In this document: positions 1 to 10,200 of the stretch, piece after piece
How positions within the stretch are numbered: the first letter of the stretch is position 1
Layout: the number at the start of each line of letters is the position of its first letter
Source of the DNA: Mycobacterium haemophilum DSM 44634
GTDB taxonomy: Bacteria > Actinomycetota > Actinomycetes > Mycobacteriales > Mycobacteriaceae
Direction of reading: 5' to 3'
NCBI RefSeq assembly: GCF_000340435.2
Contig: NZ_CP011883.2
Location: forward strand, 1-64,000
Length of the DNA: 64,000 nucleotides
Translations under genes and position numbers: made by a program
The notes under the pieces: model-generated
Database searches by the model: none
Seen by the model: the letters and a program-made list of their open reading frames with translations, nothing else
What the model was told of the DNA's origin: nothing

Positions 1-1527
1 TTGACCGATGACCCTGGTCTAGGTTTCACCACGGTTTGGAACGCGGTCGTCTCCGAACTCAACGGCGAATCCAACGCGGACGACGGAGCCACCAACGACA
101 ACGCCCTCGTCACTCCGCTAACTCCTCAGCAAAGAGCATGGCTGAATCTTGTTCAGCCGCTCACCATCGTCGAGGGATTTGCTCTTTTATCGGTGCCCAG
201 CAGCTTTGTCCAAAATGAGATTGAACGTCATCTGCGCACACCGATCACCGATGCACTCAGCCGTCGACTCGGACAACAGATACAACTCGGGGTCCGCATC
301 GCACCGCCCGCTGCCGACAACGTTGACGACAATTTCCCACCAGCAGAATCCATCCCACCAGCCGAAGTCCTTCCAGCAGACGATTGCGGCACAGATACCG
401 ACGAGAATTACGGGGAGCCTCTTGCGGACGGGCACCAGGGTTGGCCAGCCTACTTCACCGAACGTCCACGCCATGCCGAATCGGCCGCCGTAGGAGGTAC
501 CAGCCTCAATCGCCGCTACACCTTCGAAACGTTCGTCATTGGCGCCTCGAATCGGTTCGCACATGCCGCCGCGCTAGCGATCGCCGAAGCACCAGCCCGG
601 GCCTACAACCCTCTTTTCATTTGGGGCGAGTCGGGTCTTGGCAAAACACATCTGTTGCACGCCGCCGGCAACTACGCGCAGCGGCTGTTTCCAGGCATGC
701 GGGTCAAATACGTCTCCACCGAGGAATTCACCAACGACTTCATCAACTCGCTCCGTGACGACCGCAAGGTCGCGTTCAAGCGCAGCTACCGCGACGTCGA
801 TGTGCTGCTCGTCGATGACATCCAGTTCATCGAGGGTAAAGAAGGTATCCAAGAAGAGTTCTTCCATACCTTCAACACCTTGCATAACGCCAACAAGCAA
901 ATCGTCATCTCTTCTGACCGCCCGCCGAAACAGCTCGCCACCCTCGAGGACCGATTGAGGACCCGGTTCGAGTGGGGGCTCATTACCGACGTACAACCCC
1001 CTGAACTGGAAACCCGCATCGCCATCCTGCGCAAGAAAGCACAGATGGAACGCCTCGCGGTGCCTGACGATGTCCTCGAGCTCATCGCCAGCAGCATCGA
1101 ACGCAACATCCGCGAGCTCGAGGGAGCTCTCATCAGGGTCACCGCGTTTGCCTCGCTGAACAAGACTCCAATCGACAAAGCATTAGCGGAGATCGTGCTG
1201 CGCGACCTGATCGCAGACGCCAGCACGATGCAAATCAGTTCGGCGACCATCATGGCGGCCACCGCCGAATACTTCGACACCACCATCGAAGAACTCCGCG
1301 GGCCGGGCAAAACCCGAGCGCTGGCCCAGTCACGCCAGATCGCGATGTATCTGTGTCGTGAGCTCACCGACCTCTCGCTGCCCAAGATCGGCCAAGCATT
1401 CGGCCGTGACCACACCACGGTGATGTACGCCCAGCGAAAGATCTTGTCCGAGATGGCCGAGCGACGCGAGGTGTTCGATCACGTCAAAGAACTCACCACT
1501 CGCATCCGACAGCGGTCCAAGCGCTGA
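1..1527 (+). CDS. dnaA: Chromosomal replication initiator DnaA
   Basis: DnaA binds DnaA boxes at oriC, opens the duplex and recruits the helicase. The 508-residue protein matches mycobacterial DnaA in length. A variable N-terminal domain (about 1-165) precedes the AAA+ core: Walker A GESGLGKTHLLH near residue 210 and Walker B VDVLLVDDIQFIEGKEG near 270. The C-terminal DNA-binding domain carries the signature GRDHTTVMYAQRKI near residue 470. The start is TTG at base 1, as in M. tuberculosis dnaA. Its promoter lies before the window. The acidic, proline-rich linker at about 100-165 is the part that differs most from M. tuberculosis. Confidence 0.98.
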   Translation: MTDDPGLGFTTVWNAVVSELNGESNADDGATNDNALVTPLTPQQRAWLNLVQPLTIVEGFALLSVPSSFVQNEIERHLRTPITDALSRRLGQQIQLGVRIAPPAADNVDDNFPPAESIPPAEVLPADDCGTDTDENYGEPLADGHQGWPAYFTERPRHAESAAVGGTSLNRRYTFETFVIGASNRFAHAAALAIAEAPARAYNPLFIWGESGLGKTHLLHAAGNYAQRLFPGMRVKYVSTEEFTNDFINSLRDDRKVAFKRSYRDVDVLLVDDIQFIEGKEGIQEEFFHTFNTLHNANKQIVISSDRPPKQLATLEDRLRTRFEWGLITDVQPPELETRIAILRKKAQMERLAVPDDVLELIASSIERNIRELEGALIRVTAFASLNKTPIDKALAEIVLRDLIADASTMQISSATIMAATAEYFDTTIEELRGPGKTRALAQSRQIAMYLCRELTDLSLPKIGQAFGRDHTTVMYAQRKILSEMAERREVFDHVKELTTRIRQRSKR

Positions 1528-2057
1528 CTCTCGGTGCACAACACGTGCATCCTTCGGAAAAAACTTCTTGCACGCACGTCACACCAGCCACATCCCCAAG
1601 GTGTGTGCACTTCTGTGGACAAACTAGGTATACCGACGTGCACCAATCCCCGATTCCGTGCACACCCATAGTTGATCCACAGCGGCGGATCACAGACCCT
1701 GCAGTTATCAACACCGACATCCACACTTCAACAGCTCTTCTAGCTGCAATAAGACCTGGTTGTCCCCAAAATTCACACCCCTTAATACTGATACCGAGAT
1801 CTCTCCGTTATTTCTTGTTTGAAGAACGGCACTGGGGATGTTGCGTTGCACAGGACGCCTTGACGTGACCGCAACCGTGGTTGTCACCGTCGTCGCCTAG
1901 CTTTTAAGTTGGCGCTCGAAGATCTACGGTTGTTCTTCGACTGCCGTTGCGGGCGTCGTGGCGCACTGCGTGTCACCGGCGTTCGTTGCGGTGGGCCCCA
2001 CGCTAGCGGGGGAGGCTAGCCACTGGATTTCAACTGATTCTTAGGTGAAGGGACGCC
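1528..2057. other. oriC: Replication origin oriC (dnaA-dnaN intergenic region)
   Basis: This 530-bp gene-free stretch between dnaA and dnaN is where mycobacterial oriC lies. DnaA-box-like 9-mers are visible: a perfect TGTGGACAA (reverse of TTGTCCACA) at 1614-1622, TGATCCACA at 1673-1681, TTATCAACA at 1705-1713, and TTGTCCCCA at 1760-1768. An AT-richer stretch (about 1775-1830, containing TTAATACTGATA and TTATTTCTTGTTTG) is the likely unwinding element. The dnaN promoter and leader must lie in the 3' part, near 1900-2057. Position and box content support the call; origin activity is inferred. Confidence 0.9.
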
Positions 2058-3257
2058 ATGGACCCGGCCACGACCAATGCTGGCCTCAGCGATTTGAAAT
2101 TTCGTTTGGCACGCGAGTCGTTCGCCGACGCGGTGTCGTGGGTGGCGAAAAATCTGCCCACCAGGCCGGCGGTACCGGTGCTATCCGGTGTGCTGCTGAC
2201 CGGTTCGGATAGCGGCCTGACGATCTCTGGATTCGACTATGAGGTTTCTGCCGAAGTTCAGGTTGCTGCCGAAATAGCTTCTCCTGGAAGCGTTTTGGTA
2301 TCTGGAAGGTTGTTGTCAGATATCACCCGGGCGCTTCCGAACAAGCCGGTTGACTTCTACGTGGACGGTAATCGGGTCGCCTTGACTTGCGGAAATGCTA
2401 GGTTCTCGTTGCCGACGATGGCGGTTGAGGATTACCCCACGCTGCCGACGTTGCCGGACGAGACTGGGACGTTGCCGTCGGATCTGTTCGCTGAGGCGAT
2501 CGGTCAGGTTGCTATCGCGGCCGGCCGCGACGACACACTGCCCATGCTGACCGGGATTCGGGTCGAGATCTCAGGTGACACGGTGGTTTTGGCCGCCACC
2601 GATAGATTCCGTCTGGCAGTCCGCGAGTTGACATGGTCGGCGTTGTCGTCGGACATCGAGGCGGCGGTGCTAGTGCCAGCCAAAACGTTGGCGGAGGCTG
2701 CCAAAGCCGGGACCGACGGCTCTGACGTTTGCCTGTCATTGGGCGCTGGAACCGGCGTCGGAAAGGACGGGCTGCTCGGCATCAGCGGTGGCGGTAAGCG
2801 CAGCACCACCCGGCTTCTTGACGCCGAGTTTCCGAAGTTCCGGCAGTTGTTGCCGGCTGAGCACACCGCGGTGGCCACCATCAACGTGGCCGAGTTGACC
2901 GAGGCGATCAAGCTGGTGGCGTTGGTAGCTGACCGTGGCGCGCAAGTGCGCATGGAATTTGGCGACGGCATGCTGCGGCTTTCCGCCGGCGCTGACGATG
3001 TGGGCCGAGCCGAAGAAGATCTCGCCGTCGATTTTGCCGGTGAACCGTTGACCATCGCGTTCAACCCGAGCTATCTGACCGATGGACTTGCCTCGGTGCA
3101 TGCAGAACGGGTGTCATTTGGTTTCACGACACCGGGCAAACCCGCGTTGCTGCGTCCAGCGTCTAATGACGATGTCCCTCCGACGCACGGCGGCCCCTTC
3201 CCCGCGCTGCCAACCGACTATGTGTACCTGCTGATGCCAGTTCGGTTGCCTGGATAG
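2058..3257 (+). CDS. dnaN: DNA polymerase III beta subunit (sliding clamp)
   Basis: DnaN is the ring-shaped processivity clamp that holds polymerase on DNA and docks mismatch-repair and translesion proteins. The 399-residue protein spans the three beta-clamp domains and ends in the C-terminal MPVRLPG typical of mycobacterial DnaN. The ATG at 2058 follows the purine-rich GAAGGGACG. recF begins at the very next base after the TAG stop, suggesting translational coupling in a dnaN-recF-dciA unit. Confidence 0.97.
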   Translation: MDPATTNAGLSDLKFRLARESFADAVSWVAKNLPTRPAVPVLSGVLLTGSDSGLTISGFDYEVSAEVQVAAEIASPGSVLVSGRLLSDITRALPNKPVDFYVDGNRVALTCGNARFSLPTMAVEDYPTLPTLPDETGTLPSDLFAEAIGQVAIAAGRDDTLPMLTGIRVEISGDTVVLAATDRFRLAVRELTWSALSSDIEAAVLVPAKTLAEAAKAGTDGSDVCLSLGAGTGVGKDGLLGISGGGKRSTTRLLDAEFPKFRQLLPAEHTAVATINVAELTEAIKLVALVADRGAQVRMEFGDGMLRLSAGADDVGRAEEDLAVDFAGEPLTIAFNPSYLTDGLASVHAERVSFGFTTPGKPALLRPASNDDVPPTHGGPFPALPTDYVYLLMPVRLPG

Positions 3258-4415
3258 GTGTACGTCCGGCATTTGGGATTGCGTGACTTTCGGTCCTGGG
3301 CTCACGCCGACCTCGAATTGCATCCAGGCCGGACCGTGTTCGTCGGCCCCAATGGTAATGGCAAGACGAATCTGATTGAAGCACTGTGGTATTCGACCAC
3401 CTTAGGTTCGCACCGGGTGGGGACCGATATGCCGTTAATCAGAGCGGGCACAATCCGGGCCGTAGTTTCGACGATCGTCGTTAATGAAGGTAGGGAATGT
3501 GCGATTGATCTGGAGATCGCGGCAGGACGGGCGAACAAGGCGCGATTGAACCGTTCACCTGTGCGCGGTATGCGCGAGGTGGTTGGGGTATTGCGAGCGG
3601 TGCTGTTTGCTCCCGAAGACTTGGCGTTAGTTCGTGGAGATCCTGCCGATCGGCGCCGTTACTTGGATGATTTGGCGACCGTGCGCCGGCCGGTGATCGC
3701 CGCGGTGCGCGCCGACTACGACAAAGTGCTGCGGCAGCGCACCGCATTGCTGAAGTCTCTCGCGGCGGCGCGGTATCGAAGTGACCAGGGTGCGCTGGAC
3801 ACTCTCGACGTGTGGGACACCCGATTGGCTGAGCACGGCGCCGAGTTGATGGCCGCACGCATCGACTTGGTGAACCAGTTGGCGCCAGAAGTGGGAAAGG
3901 CGTATCAGCTGCTGGCACCGGGATCGCGCGCCGCGTCGATCAGCTACCGCGCCAGCCTCGAGATCGGGGGTGCCGCAGGTGTTGGGAGCAGCGACCGCGG
4001 CTCGCTACAAGCCGATCTGTTAGCTGCGTTGTCGGCGCGTCGGGACGCCGAGTTGGAACGCGGCATGTGCCTGGTCGGTCCGCATCGCGATGACCTCGAG
4101 TTGCGACTCGGCGACCAACCCGCCAAAGGCTTTGCTAGCCACGGGGAATCGTGGTCGTTGGCGGTAGCGCTGCGGCTGGCGGCCTATGAGCTATTACGTG
4201 CCGATGGCAGCGAACCAGTGTTGCTGCTTGACGATGTATTTGCCGAACTCGATGCCGCCCGTCGTCGGGCATTGGCAGCAGTGGCGGAGTCAGCGGAGCA
4301 GGTGTTGGTAACCGCGGCGGTGCTGGAGGACATTCCCGCGGGCTGGGACGCTAGGCGGGTGACCATCGATCTGTGCGACAGCGATTCGGGACGGGTATCT
4401 GTGGTGCAACCGTGA
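3258..4415 (+). CDS. recF: DNA replication and repair protein RecF
   Basis: RecF is an SMC-like ATPase that loads RecA at single-strand gaps with RecO/RecR. The 385-residue protein shows Walker A GPNGNGKTNLIEAL near residue 30, an ABC-like signature region near 285-300, and Walker B PVLLLDDVFAELDAARR near 320. The GTG start directly abuts the dnaN stop. The 3' end overlaps the next gene by four bases (GTGA). Confidence 0.97.
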   Translation: MYVRHLGLRDFRSWAHADLELHPGRTVFVGPNGNGKTNLIEALWYSTTLGSHRVGTDMPLIRAGTIRAVVSTIVVNEGRECAIDLEIAAGRANKARLNRSPVRGMREVVGVLRAVLFAPEDLALVRGDPADRRRYLDDLATVRRPVIAAVRADYDKVLRQRTALLKSLAAARYRSDQGALDTLDVWDTRLAEHGAELMAARIDLVNQLAPEVGKAYQLLAPGSRAASISYRASLEIGGAAGVGSSDRGSLQADLLAALSARRDAELERGMCLVGPHRDDLELRLGDQPAKGFASHGESWSLAVALRLAAYELLRADGSEPVLLLDDVFAELDAARRRALAAVAESAEQVLVTAAVLEDIPAGWDARRVTIDLCDSDSGRVSVVQP

Positions 4416-4975
4416 CCGAGTCCAACGAGTCGCCTGACCGTGATTGCACCGAATCGCTAAGCGCGTTGACGGGTATCGACTTGGTTAGGCGCACTCTTGA
4501 GGAAGCCCGCGCTGCGGCTCGTGCGCAGGGAAAAGACGCCGGTCGCGGGCGCGTCTTACCGCCCGCTCCACGCCGCGTTGCAGGTCAACGTCGGAGCTGG
4601 TCGGGTCCGGGGCCCGATGTCCGTGATCCGCAGCCCCTGGGCAAGGTGGCACGTGATCTGGCGAAAAAACGCGGTTGGTCTGCGCAGGTTGCCGAGGGCA
4701 TGGTGTTCGGTCAGTGGGCGTCGGTGGTCGGCGGACAGATCGCCGACCATGCGTCCCCGATCGGACTCAACAATGGTGTGCTCAGCGTCGCAGCCGAATC
4801 GACAGCCTGGGCTACCCAGTTGCGGATGATGCAGGCACAGCTGCTGGCCAAGATCGCGGCGGCCGTCGGCCATGGTGTGGTGACGTCACTGAAAATCACT
4901 GGTCCGGCCGCACCGTCATGGCGGAAGGGGCCGCGGCACATCGCTGGCAGAGGGCCGCGCGATACCTACGGCTAG
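4412..4975 (+). CDS. DUF721 protein, DciA-like helicase loader (Rv0004 homologue)
   Basis: The 187-residue protein contains the DUF721/DciA domain (about residues 75-165, with RGWSAQVAEGMVFGQW and a conserved WATQLRMMQAQLL block). In this family DciA loads or activates the replicative helicase DnaB in bacteria that lack DnaC. GTG at 4412 is chosen because it overlaps the recF stop as GTGA and gives the same length as M. tuberculosis Rv0004. A longer in-frame ATG at 4373 would overlap recF by 43 bases. The N-terminus is basic and low-complexity. The helicase-loading role is inferred from the family. Confidence 0.9.
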   Translation: MTESNESPDRDCTESLSALTGIDLVRRTLEEARAAARAQGKDAGRGRVLPPAPRRVAGQRRSWSGPGPDVRDPQPLGKVARDLAKKRGWSAQVAEGMVFGQWASVVGGQIADHASPIGLNNGVLSVAAESTAWATQLRMMQAQLLAKIAAAVGHGVVTSLKITGPAAPSWRKGPRHIAGRGPRDTYG

Positions 4976-5191
4976 CCGAGCACCGGCTCAGAGCCGCCAG
5001 AACGAAACAGACCAGCATGGCTAACGTCGGGACGTTCCGTGAATGAAGATATCGAGCGCACGACGCGACCAGATAGGCAGAAACGCCCCCAGAAAATCGG
5101 TGCTGACAATCGATCACGGTAGAGTGAAGGGGTGCGACCGCTGCGGTGACTGGACCGCTCGCAATGCAACCCCAAGGAGAGCACTCGGACC

Positions 5192-7222
5192 GTGGCTGCC
5201 CAGAAGAAGGCCCAAGAGGAATACGGCGCTGCATCCATCACCATTCTTGAAGGGCTGGAGGCCGTTCGTAAACGTCCCGGTATGTACATCGGGTCGACCG
5301 GTGAGCGCGGTCTGCACCACCTCATATGGGAGGTGGTGGACAACTCGGTAGACGAGGCGATGGCCGGTTATGCCACGCAAGTCGATGTGCGGCTACTCGA
5401 CGACGGCAGCGTCGAGGTCGCCGACAACGGTCGTGGTATTCCGGTGGCGATGCATGCCACCGGGGTGCCGACCGTCGACGTCGTCATGACCCAATTGCAC
5501 GCCGGCGGCAAGTTCGGTGGTGAGAACAGCGGCTATAACGTCAGTGGCGGTTTGCACGGGGTCGGTGTGTCGGTGGTCAACGCACTGTCCACCCGACTTG
5601 AGGTCGACATCAAACGCGACGGACACGAATGGTCACAGTTCTACGACCGGGCCGTGCCAGGCACTCTCAAACAGGGTGAAGCCACCAAGAAGACGGGAAC
5701 AACGATCAGGTTCTGGGCAGATCCTGACATCTTCGAAACCACCGAGTACGACTTCGAGACGGTGGCGCGGCGGCTTCAGGAAATGGCGTTCCTGAACAAG
5801 GGTTTGACGATCAATCTCATCGACGAGCGGGTTAAGCAGGACGAGGTTGTCGACGAGGTCGTCAGCGACACGGCCGAGGCGCCCAAGACCGCCGAAGAAA
5901 AGGCGGCCGAGTCGAGCGCGCCGCACAAGGTCAAACACCGCACGTTCCACTACCCCGGCGGCCTGGTGGACTTCGTCAAGCACATCAACCGGACCAAGAG
6001 CCCGATTCAGCAGAGCATCATTGACTTTGACGGCAAAGGCGCCGGTCATGAGGTCGAAATTGCGATGCAGTGGAACGGTGGCTACTCGGAGTCAGTGCAC
6101 ACCTTCGCGAACACGATCAACACCCACGAGGGCGGCACCCACGAAGAGGGTTTCCGCAGCGCCTTGACGTCAGTGGTGAACAAGTACGCCAAAGACAAGA
6201 AACTGCTCAAGGACAAAGACCCCAACCTGACGGGCGACGATATCCGCGAAGGCCTGGCGGCGGTTATCTCGGTGAAGGTCAGCGAGCCACAATTCGAGGG
6301 ACAGACCAAGACCAAGCTCGGTAACACCGAGGTCAAATCGTTCGTGCAGAAGGTCTGCAATGAGCAGCTCACCCACTGGTTTGAAGCCAACCCCGCAGAT
6401 GCGAAAGTGGTTGTAAATAAGGCGGTATCGTCGGCGCAAGCCCGAATCGCGGCACGCAAAGCACGAGAGTTGGTACGCCGCAAGAGCGCTACCGATCTTG
6501 GTGGGCTGCCTGGTAAACTGGCCGACTGCCGCTCTACTGATCCCCGGAAGTCGGAACTGTATGTAGTGGAAGGTGATTCGGCCGGTGGCTCGGCAAAGAG
6601 CGGTCGCGATTCAATGTTCCAGGCGATCCTTCCGTTGCGCGGCAAGATCATCAACGTGGAAAAGGCACGCATCGACCGGGTGCTGAAGAACACCGAAGTC
6701 CAGGCAATCATTACGGCACTGGGCACCGGGATCCATGACGAATTCGACATCTCCAAGCTGCGCTACCACAAGATTGTGTTGATGGCCGACGCCGACGTCG
6801 ACGGCCAGCACATCTCGACGCTGTTATTGACCTTACTGTTCCGGTTCATGCGGCCGCTCATCGAACACGGGCACGTGTTCTTGGCGCAGCCGCCGCTCTA
6901 CAAGTTGAAGTGGCAGCGCACCGATCCGGAATTTGCCTACTCCGATCGCGAGCGCGACGGGCTGTTGGAGGCCGGGCTCAAGGCCGGCAAGAAGATCAAC
7001 AAAGAAGACGGCATCCAACGCTACAAAGGTCTAGGTGAAATGGATGCCAAAGAGCTGTGGGAAACCACGATGGATCCGTCGGTGCGAGTTTTGCGCCAAG
7101 TCACACTGGATGACGCGGCAGCGGCCGACGAGTTGTTCTCCATCTTGATGGGTGAGGACGTCGACGCGCGCCGAAGCTTTATCACCCGTAATGCCAAGGA
7201 CGTTCGATTCCTGGATGTCTAA
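5192..7222 (+). CDS. gyrB: DNA gyrase subunit B
   Basis: GyrB supplies ATP-driven strand passage for negative supercoiling by the GyrA2B2 complex. The 676-residue protein has the GHKL ATPase region (ADNGRGIPV near 70, GGLHGVGVSVVNAL near 115), the TOPRIM motif VVEGDSAGGSA and the Mg-binding DADVDG block. The quinolone pocket EGDSAGGSA...KNTEV has the unmutated form, so no GyrB resistance change is evident. GTG at 5192 fits the M. tuberculosis start and follows CAAGGAG. The upstream 216 bp (4976-5191) has a TAGAGT hexamer near 5122 that could be a -10 element; this is weak evidence. Confidence 0.98.
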   Translation: MAAQKKAQEEYGAASITILEGLEAVRKRPGMYIGSTGERGLHHLIWEVVDNSVDEAMAGYATQVDVRLLDDGSVEVADNGRGIPVAMHATGVPTVDVVMTQLHAGGKFGGENSGYNVSGGLHGVGVSVVNALSTRLEVDIKRDGHEWSQFYDRAVPGTLKQGEATKKTGTTIRFWADPDIFETTEYDFETVARRLQEMAFLNKGLTINLIDERVKQDEVVDEVVSDTAEAPKTAEEKAAESSAPHKVKHRTFHYPGGLVDFVKHINRTKSPIQQSIIDFDGKGAGHEVEIAMQWNGGYSESVHTFANTINTHEGGTHEEGFRSALTSVVNKYAKDKKLLKDKDPNLTGDDIREGLAAVISVKVSEPQFEGQTKTKLGNTEVKSFVQKVCNEQLTHWFEANPADAKVVVNKAVSSAQARIAARKARELVRRKSATDLGGLPGKLADCRSTDPRKSELYVVEGDSAGGSAKSGRDSMFQAILPLRGKIINVEKARIDRVLKNTEVQAIITALGTGIHDEFDISKLRYHKIVLMADADVDGQHISTLLLTLLFRFMRPLIEHGHVFLAQPPLYKLKWQRTDPEFAYSDRERDGLLEAGLKAGKKINKEDGIQRYKGLGEMDAKELWETTMDPSVRVLRQVTLDDAAAADELFSILMGEDVDARRSFITRNAKDVRFLDV

Positions 7223-7265
7223 CCAACCGGACATGCCTTCGACGTGCGATGCAAACGAGGAATAA

Positions 7266-10200
7266 ATGACTGATACCACGCTGCCACCGGGTGACGGTTC
7301 CATCGAGCGGATCGAGCCGGTCGATATTCAGCAGGAAATGCAGCGCAGCTACATCGATTACGCGATGAGCGTGATCGTCGGCCGCGCGTTGCCGGAAGTG
7401 CGTGACGGCCTCAAACCGGTGCACCGGCGGGTGCTGTACGCGATGTTCGACTCTGGGTTCCGCCCGGACCGCAGCCACGCGAAATCGGCGCGGTCGGTCG
7501 CCGAGACCATGGGCAACTACCATCCGCACGGCGACGCATCGATTTACGACACCTTAGTGCGGATGGCACAGCCATGGTCGCTGCGCTATCCGCTCGTTGA
7601 TGGCCAGGGCAACTTCGGCTCGCCGGGCAACGATCCGCCGGCTGCGATGCGCTACTGTTGCTCCGGAGATGCATTGGTGCGCCTGCCATTTGGGCAGTCG
7701 ATGCGGATTGGCGATGTAGTCCGTGAAGCCCGTCCTAACTCTGACAATACAGTCGAATTGAAGGTCCTCGACCGGCACGGAAACCCCGTCGCGGCCGACC
7801 GCCTGTTTCATTCGGGCGAGCATCAGACCTACACGGTGCGCACCGCTGAAGGCTATGAGGTCACCGGCACCGCGAACCACCCGTTGCTGTGCCTAGTCGA
7901 CGTCGGCGGCGTACCCACGTTGCTATGGAAGCTGATTGAGGAAATCCGACCCGACGACTACGTCGCACTGCAGCGGACCCCGCCGGTGGAGTTTGGTCCG
8001 GCGGACTGGCATTCCACGATGGAAGCACTGCTGCTCGGAGCCTTTATCAGTGAGGGCTTCGTGTCCGAGGCTCGTGCTGGATTCAACAACCTTGACCGCG
8101 ACTACTTCACCATGGTCGTTAGCGCGTACGACGCGGTTGTGGGTGGCCGGCGCTATATATCGTCTCGGACCATCGCCTCGGGGTCGACGCTGCTCGAACT
8201 CGATGTTCACAACCTCAGCGAATTCAAGAAGACAAGACTCGGCGATTTGTGCGGGCAGCGGTCTGTGGACAAGTCGGTCCCCAGCTGGCTGTGGCACTCC
8301 CCCGCCGCCGTCAAACGAGTGTTCCTTCAAGCGTTGTTTGAAGGTGATGGATCGTGCTCGAGATTGCCGCGCAATACGATTCAAATCTCCTACTCGACGC
8401 GCAGTGAGCGGCTGGCCGCCGATGTCCAGCAGATGCTGCTCGAGTTCGGGGTGGTATCTAAGCGTTACCGCCATGCGGTTGGTGAGTACAAGGTCGTCAT
8501 CACCAACCGCGCCCAAGCCGAAATGTTCGCGACACAAGTCGGTTTCGGCGGCGCTAAGCAAACCAAGCTAACCCAAATCCTGAGTTCCATGCCCCCATGC
8601 GCTGGCATGGATACCGATCACGTCCCGGGACTGGCCAAGTTCATTCGTAAACACTGCGGCAGCCGGTGGGTCGACAAAGATTGGCTCAATCGACACAATG
8701 TCGACCGTATCCAACGTTGGCGCACCCGCAGCGCCGAGATCCTGGCCCACATCGCTGATCCCGATGTCCGCGCCATCGCCACCGACCTCACCGATGGCCG
8801 GTTCTACTACGCACGCGTCGCGTCCGTAACCGACGCCGGCGTCCAGCCGGTGTTCAGCCTGCGCGTTGATACCGAGGACCACGCGTTTCTGACCAACGGG
8901 TTCGTCAGCCACAACACCGAGGCCCGGCTCACCCCGCTGGCGATGGAGATGTTGCGCGAGATCGACGAGGAGACAGTCGATTTCATACCTAACTACGACG
9001 GCCGGGTGCAGGAACCGACAGTGCTGCCCAGCCGGTTCCCCAACCTGTTGGCCAACGGCTCCGGCGGCATCGCGGTCGGCATGGCGACCAATATCCCGCC
9101 GCACAACCTGCGTGAGCTCGCCGACGCCGTGTTCTGGTGCTTGGAGAACCACGACGCCGACGAAGAGGCGACGCTAGCTGCCGTCATGGAGCGGGTCAAA
9201 GGCCCCGACTTCCCCACCGCCGGATTGATCGTTGGCTCGCAAGGCATCGCCGATGCCTACAAGACCGGCCGCGGTTCCATCCGAATGCGCGGAGTCGTTG
9301 AGGTCGAAGAAGATTCGCGCGGCCGAACATCGCTGGTCATCACCGAGCTGCCGTATCAGGTCAACCACGACAACTTCATCACCTCGATCGCCGAGCAGGT
9401 CCGTGACGGCCGGCTCGCCGGCATCTCCAACGTGGAAGACCAGGGCAGCGACCGGGTGGGTGTGCGCATCGTCGTCGAGATCAAGCGTGACGCGGTGGCC
9501 AAGGTCGTGCTCAACAATCTGTACAAGCACACCCAGTTGCAAACCAGCTTTGGCGCCAACATGCTGTCGATCGTCGACGGTGTGCCGCGCACACTGCGGC
9601 TGGATCAGATGATTCGCCACTACGTCGAGCACCAACTGGACGTCATCGTCCGGCGCACGACCTACCGGCTGCGCAAGGCCAACGAACGGGCCCACATTTT
9701 GCGCGGACTGGTCAAAGCGCTCGACGCGCTAGATGAGGTCATTGCGCTGATCCGGGCATCGCAGACCGTGGACATCGCCCGGGCTGGGTTGATCGAGCTA
9801 CTTGACATCGACGACATCCAGGCCCAGGCCATCCTGGACATGCAGTTGCGGCGTCTGGCGGCGTTGGAGCGTCAGCGCATCATCGACGACCTGGCCAAGA
9901 TCGAGGCCGAGATCGCCGACCTGGAAGACATCCTGGCGAAGCCGGAGCGGCAGCGCGGCATCGTGCGCGACGAGCTGGCTGAGATCGCGGAGAAATACGG
10001 CGATGACCGCCGTACCCGGATCATCGCGGCTGACGGCGACGTCAACGATGAGGACCTGATCGCTCGCGAAGAGGTCGTCGTCACTATCACCGAAACCGGA
10101 TACGCCAAGCGCACCAAGACCGATCTGTACCGCAGCCAGAAGCGCGGCGGGAAGGGGGTTCAGGGCGCCGGGCTGAAACAGGATGACATCGTCCGGCATT

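Noticed and set aside
7923..8561. Long minus-strand frame inside the intein
   Set aside because: High-GC antisense opening; the intein splicing and endonuclease motifs are on the plus strand.
7656..8915. Insertion of a foreign gene disrupting gyrA
   Set aside because: The frame is continuous and bounded by exact intein splice blocks, so it is a protein-splicing element, not a disruption.
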